Assembly: GCA_030144725.1 (NCBI GenBank)
Contig: JASKMD010000018.1
Span: 3,329,114-3,393,113 of the forward strand
Direction: 5' to 3'
DNA: 64,000 nt
Source: Haematococcus lacustris
Lineage: Eukaryota > Chlorophyta > Chlorophyceae > Chlamydomonadales > Haematococcaceae
The position numbers and the translations under genes were made by a program. Positions 32,139 to 43,302 of the stretch are shown piece by piece. How positions within the stretch are numbered: position 1 is the first letter of the stretch; each line of letters starts with the position of its first letter. The notes under the pieces were generated by a model. It did no database searches. It saw nothing but the letters and a program-made list of their open reading frames with translations, and had not been told where the DNA came from.

Positions 32139-33307
32139 ACATCCCGAGGCGCAGCCGAGGGATGTATGGTAGCAGAGCCGAGGACGAGACCATTAGTTCG
32201 CATAATGCGCGAGGTCAAGGCGGTTATCTAGTATATTTGAGGTTCCCCAATCCCGTAACCGCCCCCATCCCCCGTTGACCAACACCGTATATCCCGCTGA
32301 CCAACGCTTTCACCAACCCTTCTCAACACAGCCGCTCTATAAAGGCTTCCCGACACTGATTGCGAGAATCGTACTTTGCCGCTCGACAATTATCAATTGC
32401 CGCTCGACCATTATCAAAAAGTGCACTTTGCCGCTCGACCATTATGCGTTGCCGCTCGACCATTATGCTTTGCCGCTCGACCATTATGCGTTGCCGGTCG
32501 ATACATATCGACTGCCTCAACTAGCCTATAACCTCATCCCTCTCCTAAGCGGCTTACTCCGACCTGAAAAACGACGAAAGACGTAGCTTCTAGTCAACAT
32601 GCCAGCCTGGCACTTATAAGTAGACATGCCAGCACGTGTAGACATGTAGTAGACATGTTCGATAAGCTATCGCGTAGCGTCGCATGGCTACGTTGAGGTT
32701 GCATCAGTAGCGGTAGGAAGTTGTTTTTGAATAACTCGCGACTTGCAAGTTGCGGCGTGCAAGCCATACATGCAACTAGCACACTCGCGACTTGCGCCTC
32801 ACTTGCGGAACACGCGGATCTGGCTGCTAGCACTTTGCGGCCTTGGTAAACTGACCCGAGTTATGGAAAAATATTGACGCCTATATTTTTCCCTATACCT
32901 CAAATATGACTTGAGACGGTGCACGGGGACAACACAGGGCAGTCTTACACGAGAGAATATGACCCACACAGGGGTCAGCAGCACTGAAACAGGAACCACA
33001 GTCCTGAGCTGCTGTCACAGCAGTCTGCTCAGGGAACTCATGGCCATCAACAGTTGGATCAGGGAAAGGCTGGCTCATAGCATGCACAGCAACACCATCA
33101 ACAACCATCAGCTGGGGCTCAGTCCCAGTCACTTCAGTGGCACAGGTGCATAAGACAGGTTCATCAGCATCACACAGGCAAATTACAGGTGCGGATATTC
33201 GTCATCCTAGGGGGGTAGTTTTTTGATGCGGTTCGCCTCGGATTGTCCTTGCGACTCCAACGCCACTTGACGCTTGTTGAAATTCTGAGTATGTGAGCAG
33301 TTGGAGT

Positions 33308-33398
33308 GTAGGTACCTACAGTACTGTAGATGTCTACAGTACTGTAGACACCTACAGTACTGTAGATGTCTATAGTACTGTAGACATCTACAGTACTG
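33308..33398. repeat. Y left palindromic array (interrupted by copia-1)
   Basis: Four to five copies of an 18-bp unit with the perfect palindrome CTACAGTACTGTAG. The copia element inserted inside one palindrome. Confidence 0.93.
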
Positions 33399-33629
33399 TG
33401 TTGTGGGTCAGGCCAAGGCCATCCGCTTTCCTTGCTTAGGGTGATATGTGACTTCGGCGTACTTAGCCTGCGTGGTGCTCTGCGATGGTTGGCACGGCTG
33501 TGCCCCATCGCAGGTATGGTGTTGTTCTAGCTGTTGCACGTAGGGCGTCAGCCTTTAGTGCACCGCAACGCATTTGTATTGCCGACCTGATCTGAACTAA
33601 TGTAATTGGCACGGCTGTGCCCCATCGCA
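33399..33629 (+). repeat. Copia-1 5' LTR
   Basis: 231 bp, TGTTGTGGG...CCCATCGCA. It contains a strong hairpin at 33481-33512 (arms TGCGATGG/CCATCGCA and GGCAC/GTGCC). The 3' half of that hairpin is repeated as the LTR terminus. Confidence 0.95.
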
Positions 33630-33642
33630 GGTTATGGGCCCA
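33630..33642 (+). promoter_or_regulatory. Primer-binding site, half-tRNA(iMet) type
   Basis: GGTTATGGGCCCA directly follows the 5' LTR. It complements the anticodon arm (CAU loop) of the widely conserved eukaryotic initiator tRNA rather than a tRNA 3' end. Such internal priming is known for Drosophila copia and yeast Ty5. Confidence 0.85.
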
Positions 33643-33743
33643 CACACTTCAATGTGCGGGAATCCAGAAATCTTTCAGATGGTGTGCACCAAGCCGTACC
33701 GCGTAAGTCTCGCCTGGTGAGCGCACCGGCGAGCAGGGAAGGG

Positions 33744-36323
33744 ATGGCGATGCCAAACGCGGCTGCGATTCAAAAGTTAAGTGGGGACAATTGGGATGAA
33801 TGGCATTTCGAGGTCAAGAATGCTCTAGCGTGCGCGGGGCTAGGCGCAGCTCTGCGGGTCACAGCTCCAGGAGGGCCGGGGGAAAGGCGGAGTGGGGCAG
33901 GTAGTTTGGGGTCGGGTAGCGGAGCTGCGGCTGGCACCTCCCCCATTTCTGTTGCAGCTGAGGCTGCAGCAGACGCCCTGCATGCGGCAGCTGCGGCTGC
34001 CACACCCACCGCATCGGCTGCGGCCGCGTCTGCCCGTGCCCTGTCGGTCGATGTCGACGAGCGCGCACACGCGTTTATTTGTAGCACAGTCAACGTGCGC
34101 AAGTACAGGGGCCTTTGTGAGCGGCACACTACAGCCCGGGGGCTGTGGGAGGCTTTGCGGGATATGCATGTCAGCAAGGTGCTGGCATCCCGCTCTCTCT
34201 TGGTCAGGCAGGCTGCCAGCCTGCGCATGTCTGAGGAGGAGTCAGTACAGGACTATTGGGCCCGGGCAGAAGATCTCCATGAGCAGCTGAACCTGACAGA
34301 GCCTTATGGGGAAACCCTTACGCAAGCCTTGGAGGGTCTGCCAGCAGGCTTTGACATTGTTGTGAATGAGGTGTTGCGCAAGCCGGTAGCATCGCGCCCG
34401 ACCTTTGCTGAGGTCTTGCCTTTGTTGTTGGTCCAAGAGCGGGTGCTTACCCGTCGGCAGCCAGCTGCCATTGCACTCTCTGCGCGTCCCGGTGGCAGCC
34501 GGGGCAGAGCCAACAGCAGGGGTAGGGGCCAGGGTCGCGGAGGTGGGGCTGAGCGGGGTCAGGGTCGCAGCGGTGGGGTTGGAGGGAGCGGGTTCCAAGG
34601 GGAGTGTTACAAGTGCTTCCAGTGGGGGCATCAGGCTCACCAATGCCCCAACCGCCCTCGCTCCCCATCACCTTCACCCAGGGGTCACTCCCCGTTCACC
34701 TACAGTGGGGGGGCCAGCAGGCCACCCACTCCTGGCCATGGGGGTGGTAGAGATACAGCCTGGGGTGGGAGCAGTTCCGGCCGCGGCCGTGACCCCAGCC
34801 CTTCTGCCAGCAGGTACCCTGCCTCCACCTCCCGCAGCAGTGTGGCCTTCCAGGGGTTGGCAGTGTCTAATGCCATGTCGGTGGTCTCCAAGCCGCTGCT
34901 CCGGGGGGAGTGGTTGGTGGACTCTGGGTGCAGTAGGCACCTGACGCCGCACCGGGATATCCTGCAGGGCTACGAGCCCTTGCCTGTGCCGCACACTATC
35001 ATTTGCGGCAACGGCAGCACCATGGCAGCCACCGGCCAGGGCTCAGTGCAGTTCCGGGGTGCAGGTGGGGAGCTCACACTCCTCAATGTGCTTCATGTGC
35101 CAGCAGCAGAAGGCAGCCTAGTGTCTGTGGGAAAAGCCACCAGGGCGGGGGGAGTGGTGCATTTCACCCCGCATGGGTGCTGCATCAACATGCCGGGGAC
35201 TGGGTGCAGCATCACAGCTCGTCAGGTTGAGGAAGACCTCTTTCTCCTTGACAGCCAGCCAGTGCGCGCAGCTGATAGCTTCAGCATGGCTGCCCGCATA
35301 TGTGACGACCCCCTGACTCTGCATCACCGCTTGGGTCACCCTGGTTACCGCCAGCTCGCAAGGCTGACCAGGGAGGGCATGGTGACAGGCACCAACGTCA
35401 AAGCCGCCCATTGTGAAGCAGCTGCCGACAGCGGCAATCTGTGTGAGCCGTGTGTGCTTGCCAAGCAACACCGGCTGGTTGCAGTGCAGCATCAGGGGCT
35501 GGGGGGGGCAGTAAAGCATCCGCTCGAGCTTGTGCACAGCGATGTGTGCGACATCAGCGGGCACGCCGATGCAGCTGTTCCCGCCCCATCAGGCATGCGT
35601 TACTTCGTCACAGTGCTCGATGAGTACAGCAGTCTGGTGGCAGTGGTGCTCATCAAGCACAAATCCGACGCCCCAGCTGCCATAATTGACATGCTAACAC
35701 AGCTGCAGCGCCAGACGGGAAGGCGGGTGGTGGCCCTGAGGTCAGACCGGGGGGGCGAGTACATGGGTGCCGAGATGCAGCAGTGGCTGCGTGCCCAGGG
35801 TATCACGCACCAGCAAACCGCGCCCTACAGCCCTGAGATGAATGGCAGTGCAGAGCGTATCAACCGCACTCTCATGGCGTGCGCTCGTGCTATCGTGTTT
35901 GCCTCCGGTGCACCCAAGCACTTGTGTGGCGAGGCTATCCGCGCAGCGGCGCACCTGCACAACATCAGCCCTGTGGCTGAAAAACCATGCACCCCTTTCG
36001 AGTCAGCCTTTGGCTCCAAGCCCGACATTGCACACCTCCGGGTGTGGGGCTGTCCGGCCTATGTGCACGACCCTGCGCCTGACGGCAAGCTGGCCAGCCG
36101 CTCCATCAAGGGGCTGTTTGTGGGGTATGAGCCGGGGGGCAAGGCTTACAGGGTGTGGGCAGAAGGCAGGATCCACGTCAGCAAAAGCGTGGTGTTCGAC
36201 GAGCAAGCGGTGTTGCGTCGCTATGCGCCCGCTCCTGTCTCCGGTCCAGCTGCGCTGGCTGCCCCGCCAGAGGGCGAAGCATCCAGGGGGGGGGGTAGGC
36301 ACAGGGGGTGCAGCTGGGGATAG
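33744..36323 (+). pseudogene. Copia-1 Gag-protease-integrase
   Basis: Starts at ATG 33744 (MAMPNAAAIQKLSGDNWDEW, a typical copia Gag opening). In order: Gag; Gly/Arg-rich spacer; CCHC knuckle CYKCFQWGHQAHQC; protease WLVDSGCSRHLT; gag-pre-integrase HHRLGHPGY with CEPC; integrase core with HSDVCD, RSDRGGEY and the NGSAERINRT Glu. It leaves frame near a G9 run at about 36288 and stops at 36323. The neighbouring frame continues the spacer (ERVRKAVRFADYVTVCYSARN) to about 36870. Confidence 0.9.
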
Positions 36324-36559
36324 CTTGGGTAGCAGGGGAGGGACCCCTGCTGTCACCCCCACCGTCACCCCCGCCTCAAGCAGCAGCGTCAGCAGCAGAG
36401 AGTGCGGGGGACAAGCGGGCGGTGGGGGACAAGCGGGCAGTAGGGGTGTACCCCCTGTTGCCCTTAGGGGTAGTCCAGGCTGGGACGGAGAAGGTGGGGA
36501 TGGTGCAGGGTTAGGTGAGGTTGGTGTGGCAGGCTCAGGTGGGGACGGATCAGGGGGAA

Positions 36560-37066
36560 TGGAGCGCACGCCAGAGTCGTTGGCTGCGCCCGCACCTGAG
36601 CAAGCACCGCCTCTGCTGCGCCGCGGCGAGCGTGTACGCAAAGCTGTCAGATTTGCAGACTATGTCACCGTGTGCTACTCAGCACGCAATGTCAGCTGCA
36701 ACAGCAGTGAGGGTGTTGGGAGCAGTGGGAGCAGTGGGAGAAGGGAGAGGGTGGCTTTGGTGGGCAGCAGGGCAGCTGCAATTGGCTTCTCCACCAAGCG
36801 TCGCTTCAGCAAGGCTGTGTCGAGGCCCGAAGCTGAGGAGTGGGGCCGCGCCGTGGATGCCAAGATGGCCAGAGTGCCTGCTTCACTCTGGCATGAGGCT
36901 GGTGATGGAGGGTGAACAGCTGAATCACATGGGTGGCATGATGTGGTTGTCCTCCTGCATGCTGTTCACCTACTGCCCAACGGCAGACATGGTGGCAGAC
37001 GCGCTCACCAAGGCGCTACCGGGGCAGAAGTTTGGGAAGTGCAAGGAGGGCATGGGGGTTGGCTAG
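36560..37066 (+). pseudogene. Copia-1 remnant after deletion of RT and RNase H
   Basis: The Pol linker runs through EEWGRAVDAKMA. It is followed only by small mosaic pieces: MEGEQLN, WLSSCM, then YCPTADMVADALTKALPG, the extreme C-terminus of copia RNase H. Compared with copia-2, about 1.3 kb of RT/RNase H coding sequence is missing at more than one breakpoint. Confidence 0.8.
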
Positions 37067-37448
37067 TCTTGCCTGTGCTGGAGTGTGTGGGAGCTTTCTG
37101 GCTGCGTACAGCGGTTGGGATGGAGTCTTTGGAGTAGAGCTGTTGACATGGAGTTTCTCTTAGCTGCGTACAGCAGTAGTGGCGTTCGATGCACATGTAC
37201 TTGTGTCTTGCTTGTTGCATTCACTTCACTATGCATGTAGCTTTGCTCTTTGCTGTCATCTAGTGCTCACGTGTGTTAGCATCATTTCTTCCAACTTCAC
37301 ATCTTCATTATGTCATCGACTTCACTTGTCTTGTGTGTGAGCTTGCATAAAACACGCATCCGTCATAAACACACTGTCATGCATGTAGTTCTCTTCTTAT
37401 GACGTACTCTGCGTTATTCTGCTTTGCTAGCCTAGGCCTGAGTGGGAG

Positions 37449-37679
37449 TGTTGTGGGTCAGGCCAAGGCCATCCGCTTTCCTTGCTTAGGGTGATATGTG
37501 ACTTCGGCGTACTTAGCCTGCGTGGTGCTCTGCGATGGTTGGCACGGCTGTGCCCCATCGCAGGTATGGTGTTGTTCTAGCTGTTGCACGTAGGGCGTCA
37601 GCCTTTAGTGCACCGCAACGCATTTGTATTGCCGACCTGATCTGAACTAATGTAATTGGCACGGCTGTGCCCCATCGCA
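37449..37679 (+). repeat. Copia-1 3' LTR
   Basis: 231 bp, no difference seen from the 5' LTR. It is preceded by a short purine tract GAGTGGGAG. Confidence 0.95.
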
Positions 37680-37779
37680 TACTGTAGGTCAGATTTGACA
37701 AGGTCTCTTGTAAATAGGGTACCATGCTGTTCTCCACATTCAAACCACCATTTGCTACCGCGATTGCACCGTCAGCTTC

Positions 37780-37800
37780 TGCGTGCTATAAATAGTGAGA
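37780..37800 (+). promoter_or_regulatory. TATA-box-like motif in Y
   Basis: GCTATAAATAGTGAGAGG matches a strong TATA element in otherwise GC-rich DNA. It is followed by ATG-containing but short frames. It may be the promoter of the Y transcription unit. Inference only. Confidence 0.35.
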
Positions 37801-38380
37801 GGCGTCGCCCGCAAGCTCAATATGGGTGTTTTTGCCGAAAGTTGTGTCCACGCAATAAGGTCGCCATAGGGAGCTACGTACATATGTGTAAGGTCTAAGG
37901 CCGGGGCCCGTCTCTATCGCAAGCTAGGTCTGTTCTGTCGGTTGTACTGGGTAGCTCGGCTTGCAAGCTCCCGCAAAGCTGTGGATGTTGATGATGCCCC
38001 GCAATCACAACAACCTCGTGCACCGCACCCTCCCGTGTAATATCGAGTGCGGCAGAGATTGCCCCAAAAGTTGTTTGCGGTTGGCCCTCAACCATCCATC
38101 ATTACATCTAACCTCACATCATTACATCATGACTCTTAGCCTACATCATTACATCACCACTTGTGTTCCTAACACAAGGGCTAGGCTCAGGATCGGTAAC
38201 GAATCCTAGAGGCTGAGTAGGGCTGGGCAGGGCTGGGCTGGGCTCGGCAACATAGGCACGCTTTGTTGTCAGCGCATTTGCATAGCACTGTCGGGATAGC
38301 AAACGAGCTTGGGCTACATTGAGATGTTCCTGCATGGGGGCGAAGGGGGCATGGGGGTTAAGGATGCATGGGGGGAAGGC

Positions 38381-38756
38381 ACCTACAGTACTGTAGACAT
38401 CTACAGTACTGTAGACACCTACAGTACTGTAGACACCTACAGTACTGTAGACACCTACAGTACTGTAGACATCTACAGTACTGTAGACCCCTACAGTACT
38501 GTAGACCCTTACAGTACTGTAGACCCCTACAGTACTGTAGACCCCTACAGTACTGTAGACACCTACAGTACTGTAGACACCTACAGTACTGTAGACACCT
38601 ACAGTACTGTAGACATCTACAGTACTGTAGACCCCTACAGTACTGTAGACACCTACAGTACTGTAGACCCCTACAGTACTGTAGACATCTACAGTACTGT
38701 AGACATCTACAGTACTGTAGACATCTACAGTACTGTAGACACCTACAGTACTGTAG
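38381..38756. repeat. Y inner palindromic array, 18-bp unit
   Basis: About 21 copies of CTACAGTACTGTAGACAC/ACCC/ATCT. The 14-bp core is a perfect palindrome. Tyr/Ser/Thr/Val and Cys/Arg/His/Leu ORFs through it are artefacts. Confidence 0.96.
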
Positions 38757-39440
38757 GCAGCAGCAGCATGGGTGGCAGCAGCAGCAGCAGCAGCAGGGGG
38801 GCAGCAGCAGCAGCAGTAGGGGGGTAGCAGCAGCAGCAGCAGGGGGGCAGCAGCAGCAGCAGCAGTAGGGGGGCAGCAGCAGCAGCAGTAGGGGGGTAGC
38901 AGCAGCAGCAGTAGGGGGGCAGCAGCAGCAGCAGCAGTAGGGGGGTAGCAGCAGCAGCAGCAGGGGGGCGCAGCAGCAGCAGCAGTAGGGGGGTAGCAGC
39001 AGCAGCAGTAGGGGGGTAGCAGCAGCAGCAGCAGGGGGGCAGCAGCAGCAGCAGGGGGGCAGCAGCAGCAGCAGCAGGGGGGCAGCAGCAGCAGCAGTAG
39101 GGGGGTAGCAGCAGCAGCAGTAGGGGGGTAGCAGCAGCAGCAGCAGGGGGGTAGCAGCAGCAGCAGTAGGGGGGTAGCAGCAGTAGCGGGGGTAGCAGCA
39201 GCAGCAGCAGTAGGGGGGTAGCAGCAGCAGCAGCAGGGGGGCAGCAGCAGCAGCAGGGGGGCAGCAGCAGCAGCAGTAGGGGGGTAGCAGCAGCAGCAGC
39301 AGGGGGGCAGCAGCAGCAGCAGCAGTAGGGGAGCAGCAGCAGCAGCAGCAGGGGGGCAGCAGCAGCAGCAGTAGGGGGGTAGCAGCAGCAGCAGTAGGGG
39401 GGCAGCAGCAGCAGCAGCAGTGGCAGCAGCAGCAGATATA
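38757..39440. repeat. GCAGCAGCAGCAG-GGGGG minisatellite
   Basis: Units of (CAG)3-5 followed by a TAGGGGGG or CAGGGGGG linker, 20-24 bp each, about 30 copies. It combines CAG-hairpin and G-run potential. Confidence 0.93.
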
Positions 39441-39728
39441 GTAGGGGCACTGTAGCACTTACCTACCTTTTGGCTGCTGAGTGAAGGGGGGGGGAGTGGA
39501 AGAGTGAAGGCGGGGAGGGGAGGTAGATGTGGAAGGCGGGAGGTGGGAGGCAGGGAGGCGGGAGACGGGGAGGCGGGAGGCAGGGAGGCGGGAGGTGGGG
39601 AGGCGGGAGGCTCAACCGGGTTGGGCTGGGCGGGGGTGGGTTGGGTTGGGGGCATGGGTTGGGGTGGGTGGGGGCATGGGTTGGGGGCATGGGTTGGGGT
39701 GGGTGGGGGCATGGGTGGGGGTGGGGGC

Positions 39729-39860
39729 GGGGGAGGGAGCGGGGGCGGGGGCGGGGGCGGGGGCGGGGGCGGGGGCGGGGGCGGGGGCGGGGGCGGGGGC
39801 GGGGGCGGGGGCGGGGGCGGGGGCGGGGGCGGGGGCGGGGGCGGGGGCGGGGGCGGGGGA
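39729..39860. repeat. (GGGGGC)n array
   Basis: About 20 copies of GGGGGC, strongly quadruplex-prone on this strand. It follows a GGGAGGC(GGGAGGT) repeat at about 39530-39610. Confidence 0.95.
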
Positions 39861-39899
39861 GGATGAATTGGGAGGGGGTGGTTGTGTAGGGGAAAGGGA

Positions 39900-40700
39900 A
39901 GTGGAAGGGAGGTGCCCACTAGACCTGCAACCAAGGGGCGTGCACGTGCGGTAGGGTGACCAGGCTGGGCACTGTGTTAGCTATCACCGTGGCCTTACCT
40001 TTGTGGTCCTCCTGGCCTCCTACCTGCTCACACCAGGCAACATATCCCATGCGCCAGTGGGTGGGACTGCGGTGGGGAGTGTAGGGTGTAGGGAAGGGAA
40101 GGTGGGGTGAGGTGGGGGTTGCGATGCCACGTCAATCGAAGGGTGGGAGAGGGGAAGGGTAGGCTTGACAAGTATGCGTGGGGTGGGCTTTCTCCTGGCT
40201 GCTGGGATGTCAGGGGAGAGGTGACAGGGAGGGGGGAAGTGGGGGGTGGGTAGAGGTGGAAGTGTAGGGACGACAAGCTGGGCGTTGGTGGTGGGCGTGG
40301 GAAAGGGGAGGAAAAGGGGATGGGGAAGGGTGTGACGATCAACCCTGCAGCGGGACAAGGGGCATGCTAGCGGTTAAGGTGGGTACAGGGTGCCACATAC
40401 CTGCACTCACCTTCTGCTGGGGTGTGGTGTATATGTGTGTGGGAGGAAGGGGAGGAAGGGGAGGGAAGGGAAGGGGAGGTCCATGGGGAGGGCGAGAGAG
40501 GTGGGGAGCGCATTGATAGTCTCAGGTGTAGGCGCACAAGACCTGCGGCAATGATGTGACGATTTGTGTAACGAAGCAAACATTGGACATGGGTACTAGA
40601 TGCACTCACCATTAGAGTAGGGAGATGTAGAGCTGGCAGATGGAGGGGCAGGTGTAGCAGCCCTCCATTACAACCCACCTTCCTTTGTCCTCACCTCAGT
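39900..40700 (-). other. Y interior with reverse intron-like modules
   Basis: 39917-39990 is the reverse complement of X 28418-28490 with near-perfect similarity over about 70 bp. Further candidate module ends lie at about 40345-40377 and 40525-40612. No protein-coding gene is supported. The orientation shows Y is inverted relative to X and E0. Confidence 0.5.
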
Positions 40701-40710
40701 AGGTAGTGCA

Positions 40711-41340
40711 GGCTGGGCTGGGCTGGGCTGGGCTGGGCTGGGCTGGGCTGGGCTGGGCTGGGCTGGGCTGGGCTGGGCTGGGCTGGGCTGGGCTGGGCTG
40801 GGCTGGGCTGGGCTGGGCTGGGCTGGGCTGGGCTGGGCTGGGCTGGGCTGGGCTGGGCTGGGCTGGGCTGGGCTGGGCTGGGCTGGGCTGGGCTGGGCTG
40901 GGCTGGGCTGGGCTGGGCTGGGCTGGGCTGGGCTGGGCTGGGCTGGGCTGGGCTGGGCTGGGCTGGGCTGGGCTGGGCTGGGCTGGGCTGGGCTGGGCTG
41001 GGCTGGGCTGGGCTGGGCTGGGCTGGGCTGGGCTGGGCTGGGCTGGGCTGGGCTGGGCTGGGCTGGGCTGGGCTGGGCTGGGCTGGGCTGGGCTGGGCTG
41101 GGCTGGGCTGGGCTGGGCTGGGCTGGGCTGGGCTGGGCTGGGCTGGGCTGGGCTGGGCTGGGCTGGGCTGGGCTGGGCTGGGCTGGGCTGGGCTGGGCTG
41201 GGCTGGGCTGGGCTGGGCTGGGCTGGGCTGGGCTGGGCTGGGCTGGGCTGGGCTGGGCTGGGCTGGGCTGGGCTGGGCTGGGCTGGGCTGGGCTGGGCTG
41301 GGCTGGGCTGGGCTGGGCTGGGCTGGGCTGGGCTGGGCTG
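40711..41340. repeat. (GGGCT)n microsatellite, about 126 copies
   Basis: An uninterrupted 630-bp pentamer array, reverse complement of the AGCCC unit in E0. It is the longest perfect array in the window. Confidence 0.98.
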
Positions 41341-41383
41341 CAACACAAGGGAGGCAACAGTGGGAACGTTGTGAGAGGTGATG

Positions 41384-41606
41384 AGATGGTGGTGGGGTGG
41401 TGGTGGTGGTGGTGGTGGTGGTGGTGGTGGTGGTGGTGGTGGTGGTGGTGGTGGTGGTGGTGGTGGTGGTGGTGGTGGTGGTGGTGGTGGTGGTGGTGGT
41501 GGTGGTGGTGGTGGTGGTGGTGGTGGTGGTGGTGGTGGTGGTGGTGGTGGTGGTGGTGGTGGTGGTGGTGGTGGTGGTGGTGGTGGTGGTGGTGGTGGTG
41601 GTGGTG
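41384..41606. repeat. (GGT)n microsatellite
   Basis: About 73 GGT triplets, nearly perfect. The corresponding CCACCA runs in E0 (about 1340) and X (about 27955) are much shorter. Confidence 0.98.
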
Positions 41607-41869
41607 AGGGGGACTGGGAGGGGGTGGTGAACAGGGAGGTACTAGGCGTGATTGTCAGGCCTGCAGCAACCAGGTGTGGTAGCGGTTAGGCTGGATACTA
41701 AGGGCTACGTTGCGCAATGCTAGCTCCTTTTAAGCTCTTACCTTGATCCTAAGCTCTTACCATGGTCCTTCTGGCCTCTTGGCTGCGACAACACGTTGCA
41801 CCTGCCTTGCGTTGGTGCATCAATGCTTGCGATTCATTGCGGAGAATCGTTGCGAGGAAACTGGCCGCG

Positions 41870-42240
41870 AGGCTAGCTGCGATGCTGGCTGCGAGGCTGG
41901 CTGCGAGGCTGGCTGCGAAACTGGCTGCGAGGCTGGCTGCGAGGAAAATGGCTGCGAGGCTGGCTGCGAGGTGAGATCCTCGCACCGAGCTGCCTCGCAG
42001 GTATGCTTCTGCGCTGCTGGACCAGCTGTGTGGCCGCGAGGTATGGGCTAGATGTGGCTGCCGAGTATGTGGCTGCGAGTATGTGGCTGCGAGTATGGGC
42101 TAGATGTGGCTGCGAGTATGGGTAACCTCGTGCGATGCCATCTGTGGACCAGCTGTTTGGCCGCGAGGTTGATTGCCGAGTATGTGGCTGCGAGTATGGG
42201 CTAGATGCGGCTGCGAGTATGGGTAACCTCGTGCGATGCC
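41870..42240. repeat. GGCTGCGA-rich degenerate repeats
   Basis: GAGGCTGGCTGC units (41870-41970), then GGCTGCGAGTATGGGCTAGAT units (42040-42225). There is no coding signal beyond repeat-derived frames. Confidence 0.85.
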
Positions 42241-42337
42241 ATCGCAGCAATACCGGCTACACGATGCTGCGACTAAGTGTTGGACGGATGCCTTGAATGC
42301 AAGTGAGATGTTCAGAATTTTCTAAGTGCTTAAAGGC

Positions 42338-43302
42338 TACAGTACTGTAAGTGGTCTCTCGAGGTACCTCGAGGTACCTCGAGGTACTGTAGATGTCTAC
42401 AGTACTGTAGATGTCTACAGTACTGTAGATGTCTACAGTACTGTAGATGTCTACAGTACTGTAGATGTCTACAGTACTGTAGGTACCTACAGTACTGTAA
42501 ATGATCTCTCGAGGTACCTCGAGGTACCTACAGTACTGTAGATGTCTACAGTACTGTAGGTACCTACAGTACTGTAGGTACCTACAGTACTGTAAATGAT
42601 CTCTCGAGGTACCTCGAGGTACCTACAGTACTGTAGATGTCTACAGTACTGTAGGTATCTACAGTACTGTAAATGGTCTCTCGAGGTACCTCGAGGTACC
42701 TACAGTACTGTAGATGTCTACAGTACTGTAGATGTCTACAGTACTGTAGATGTCTACAGTACTGTAGATGTCTACAGTACTGTAGACACCTACAGTACTG
42801 TAAGTGGTCTCTCGAGGTACCTCGAGGTACCTCGAGGTACTGTAGATGTCTACAGTACTGTAGATGTCTACAGTACTGTAGATGTCTACAGTACTGTAGA
42901 TGTCTACAGTACTGTAGACACCTACAGTACTGTAGACATCTACAGTACTGTAAGTGGTCTCTCGAGGTACCTCGAGGTACCTCGAGGTACTGTAGATGTC
43001 TACAGTACTGTAGATGTCTACAGTACTGTAGATGTCTACAGTACTGTAGGTACCTACAGTACTGTAAATGGTCTCTCGAGGTACCTCGAGGTACCTACAG
43101 TACTGTAGATGTCTACAGTACTGTAGATGTCTACAGTACTGTAGATGTCTACAGTACTGTTAGTGGTCTCTCGAGGTACCTCGACAGTACTGTAGACACC
43201 TACAGTACTGTAGGTACCTACAGTACTGTAGATGTCTACAGTACTGTTCGTGTACTCGCGAGGTACCCGGACAGTACTGTAGATACCTACAGTACTGTAG
43301 CA
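42338..43302. repeat. Y right palindromic array
   Basis: Blocks of CTACAGTACTGTAGATGT are separated by TGGTCTCTCGAGGTACCTCG. The separator itself contains the palindrome GGTACCTCGAGGTACC. There are about eight such blocks, so two unrelated palindromes alternate. Confidence 0.95.

Larger units (their letters stand above)
33399..37679 (+). mobile_element. Ty1/copia element 1, RT-deleted (4281 bp)
   Basis: Two 231-bp LTRs, identical as far as I can read, flank a Gag-protease-integrase frame. The 5-bp TSD TACTG lies at 33394-33398 and 37680-37684. Integrase precedes where RT should be (copia order), but RT and nearly all RNase H are deleted. Identical LTRs imply recent insertion, so it was probably mobilised in trans by a complete relative. 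Confidence 0.94.

Noticed and set aside
38381..38756. CRISPR-like palindromic repeats CTACAGTACTGTAG
   Set aside because: Spacers are only 4 bp and nearly constant; this is a simple 18-bp satellite.
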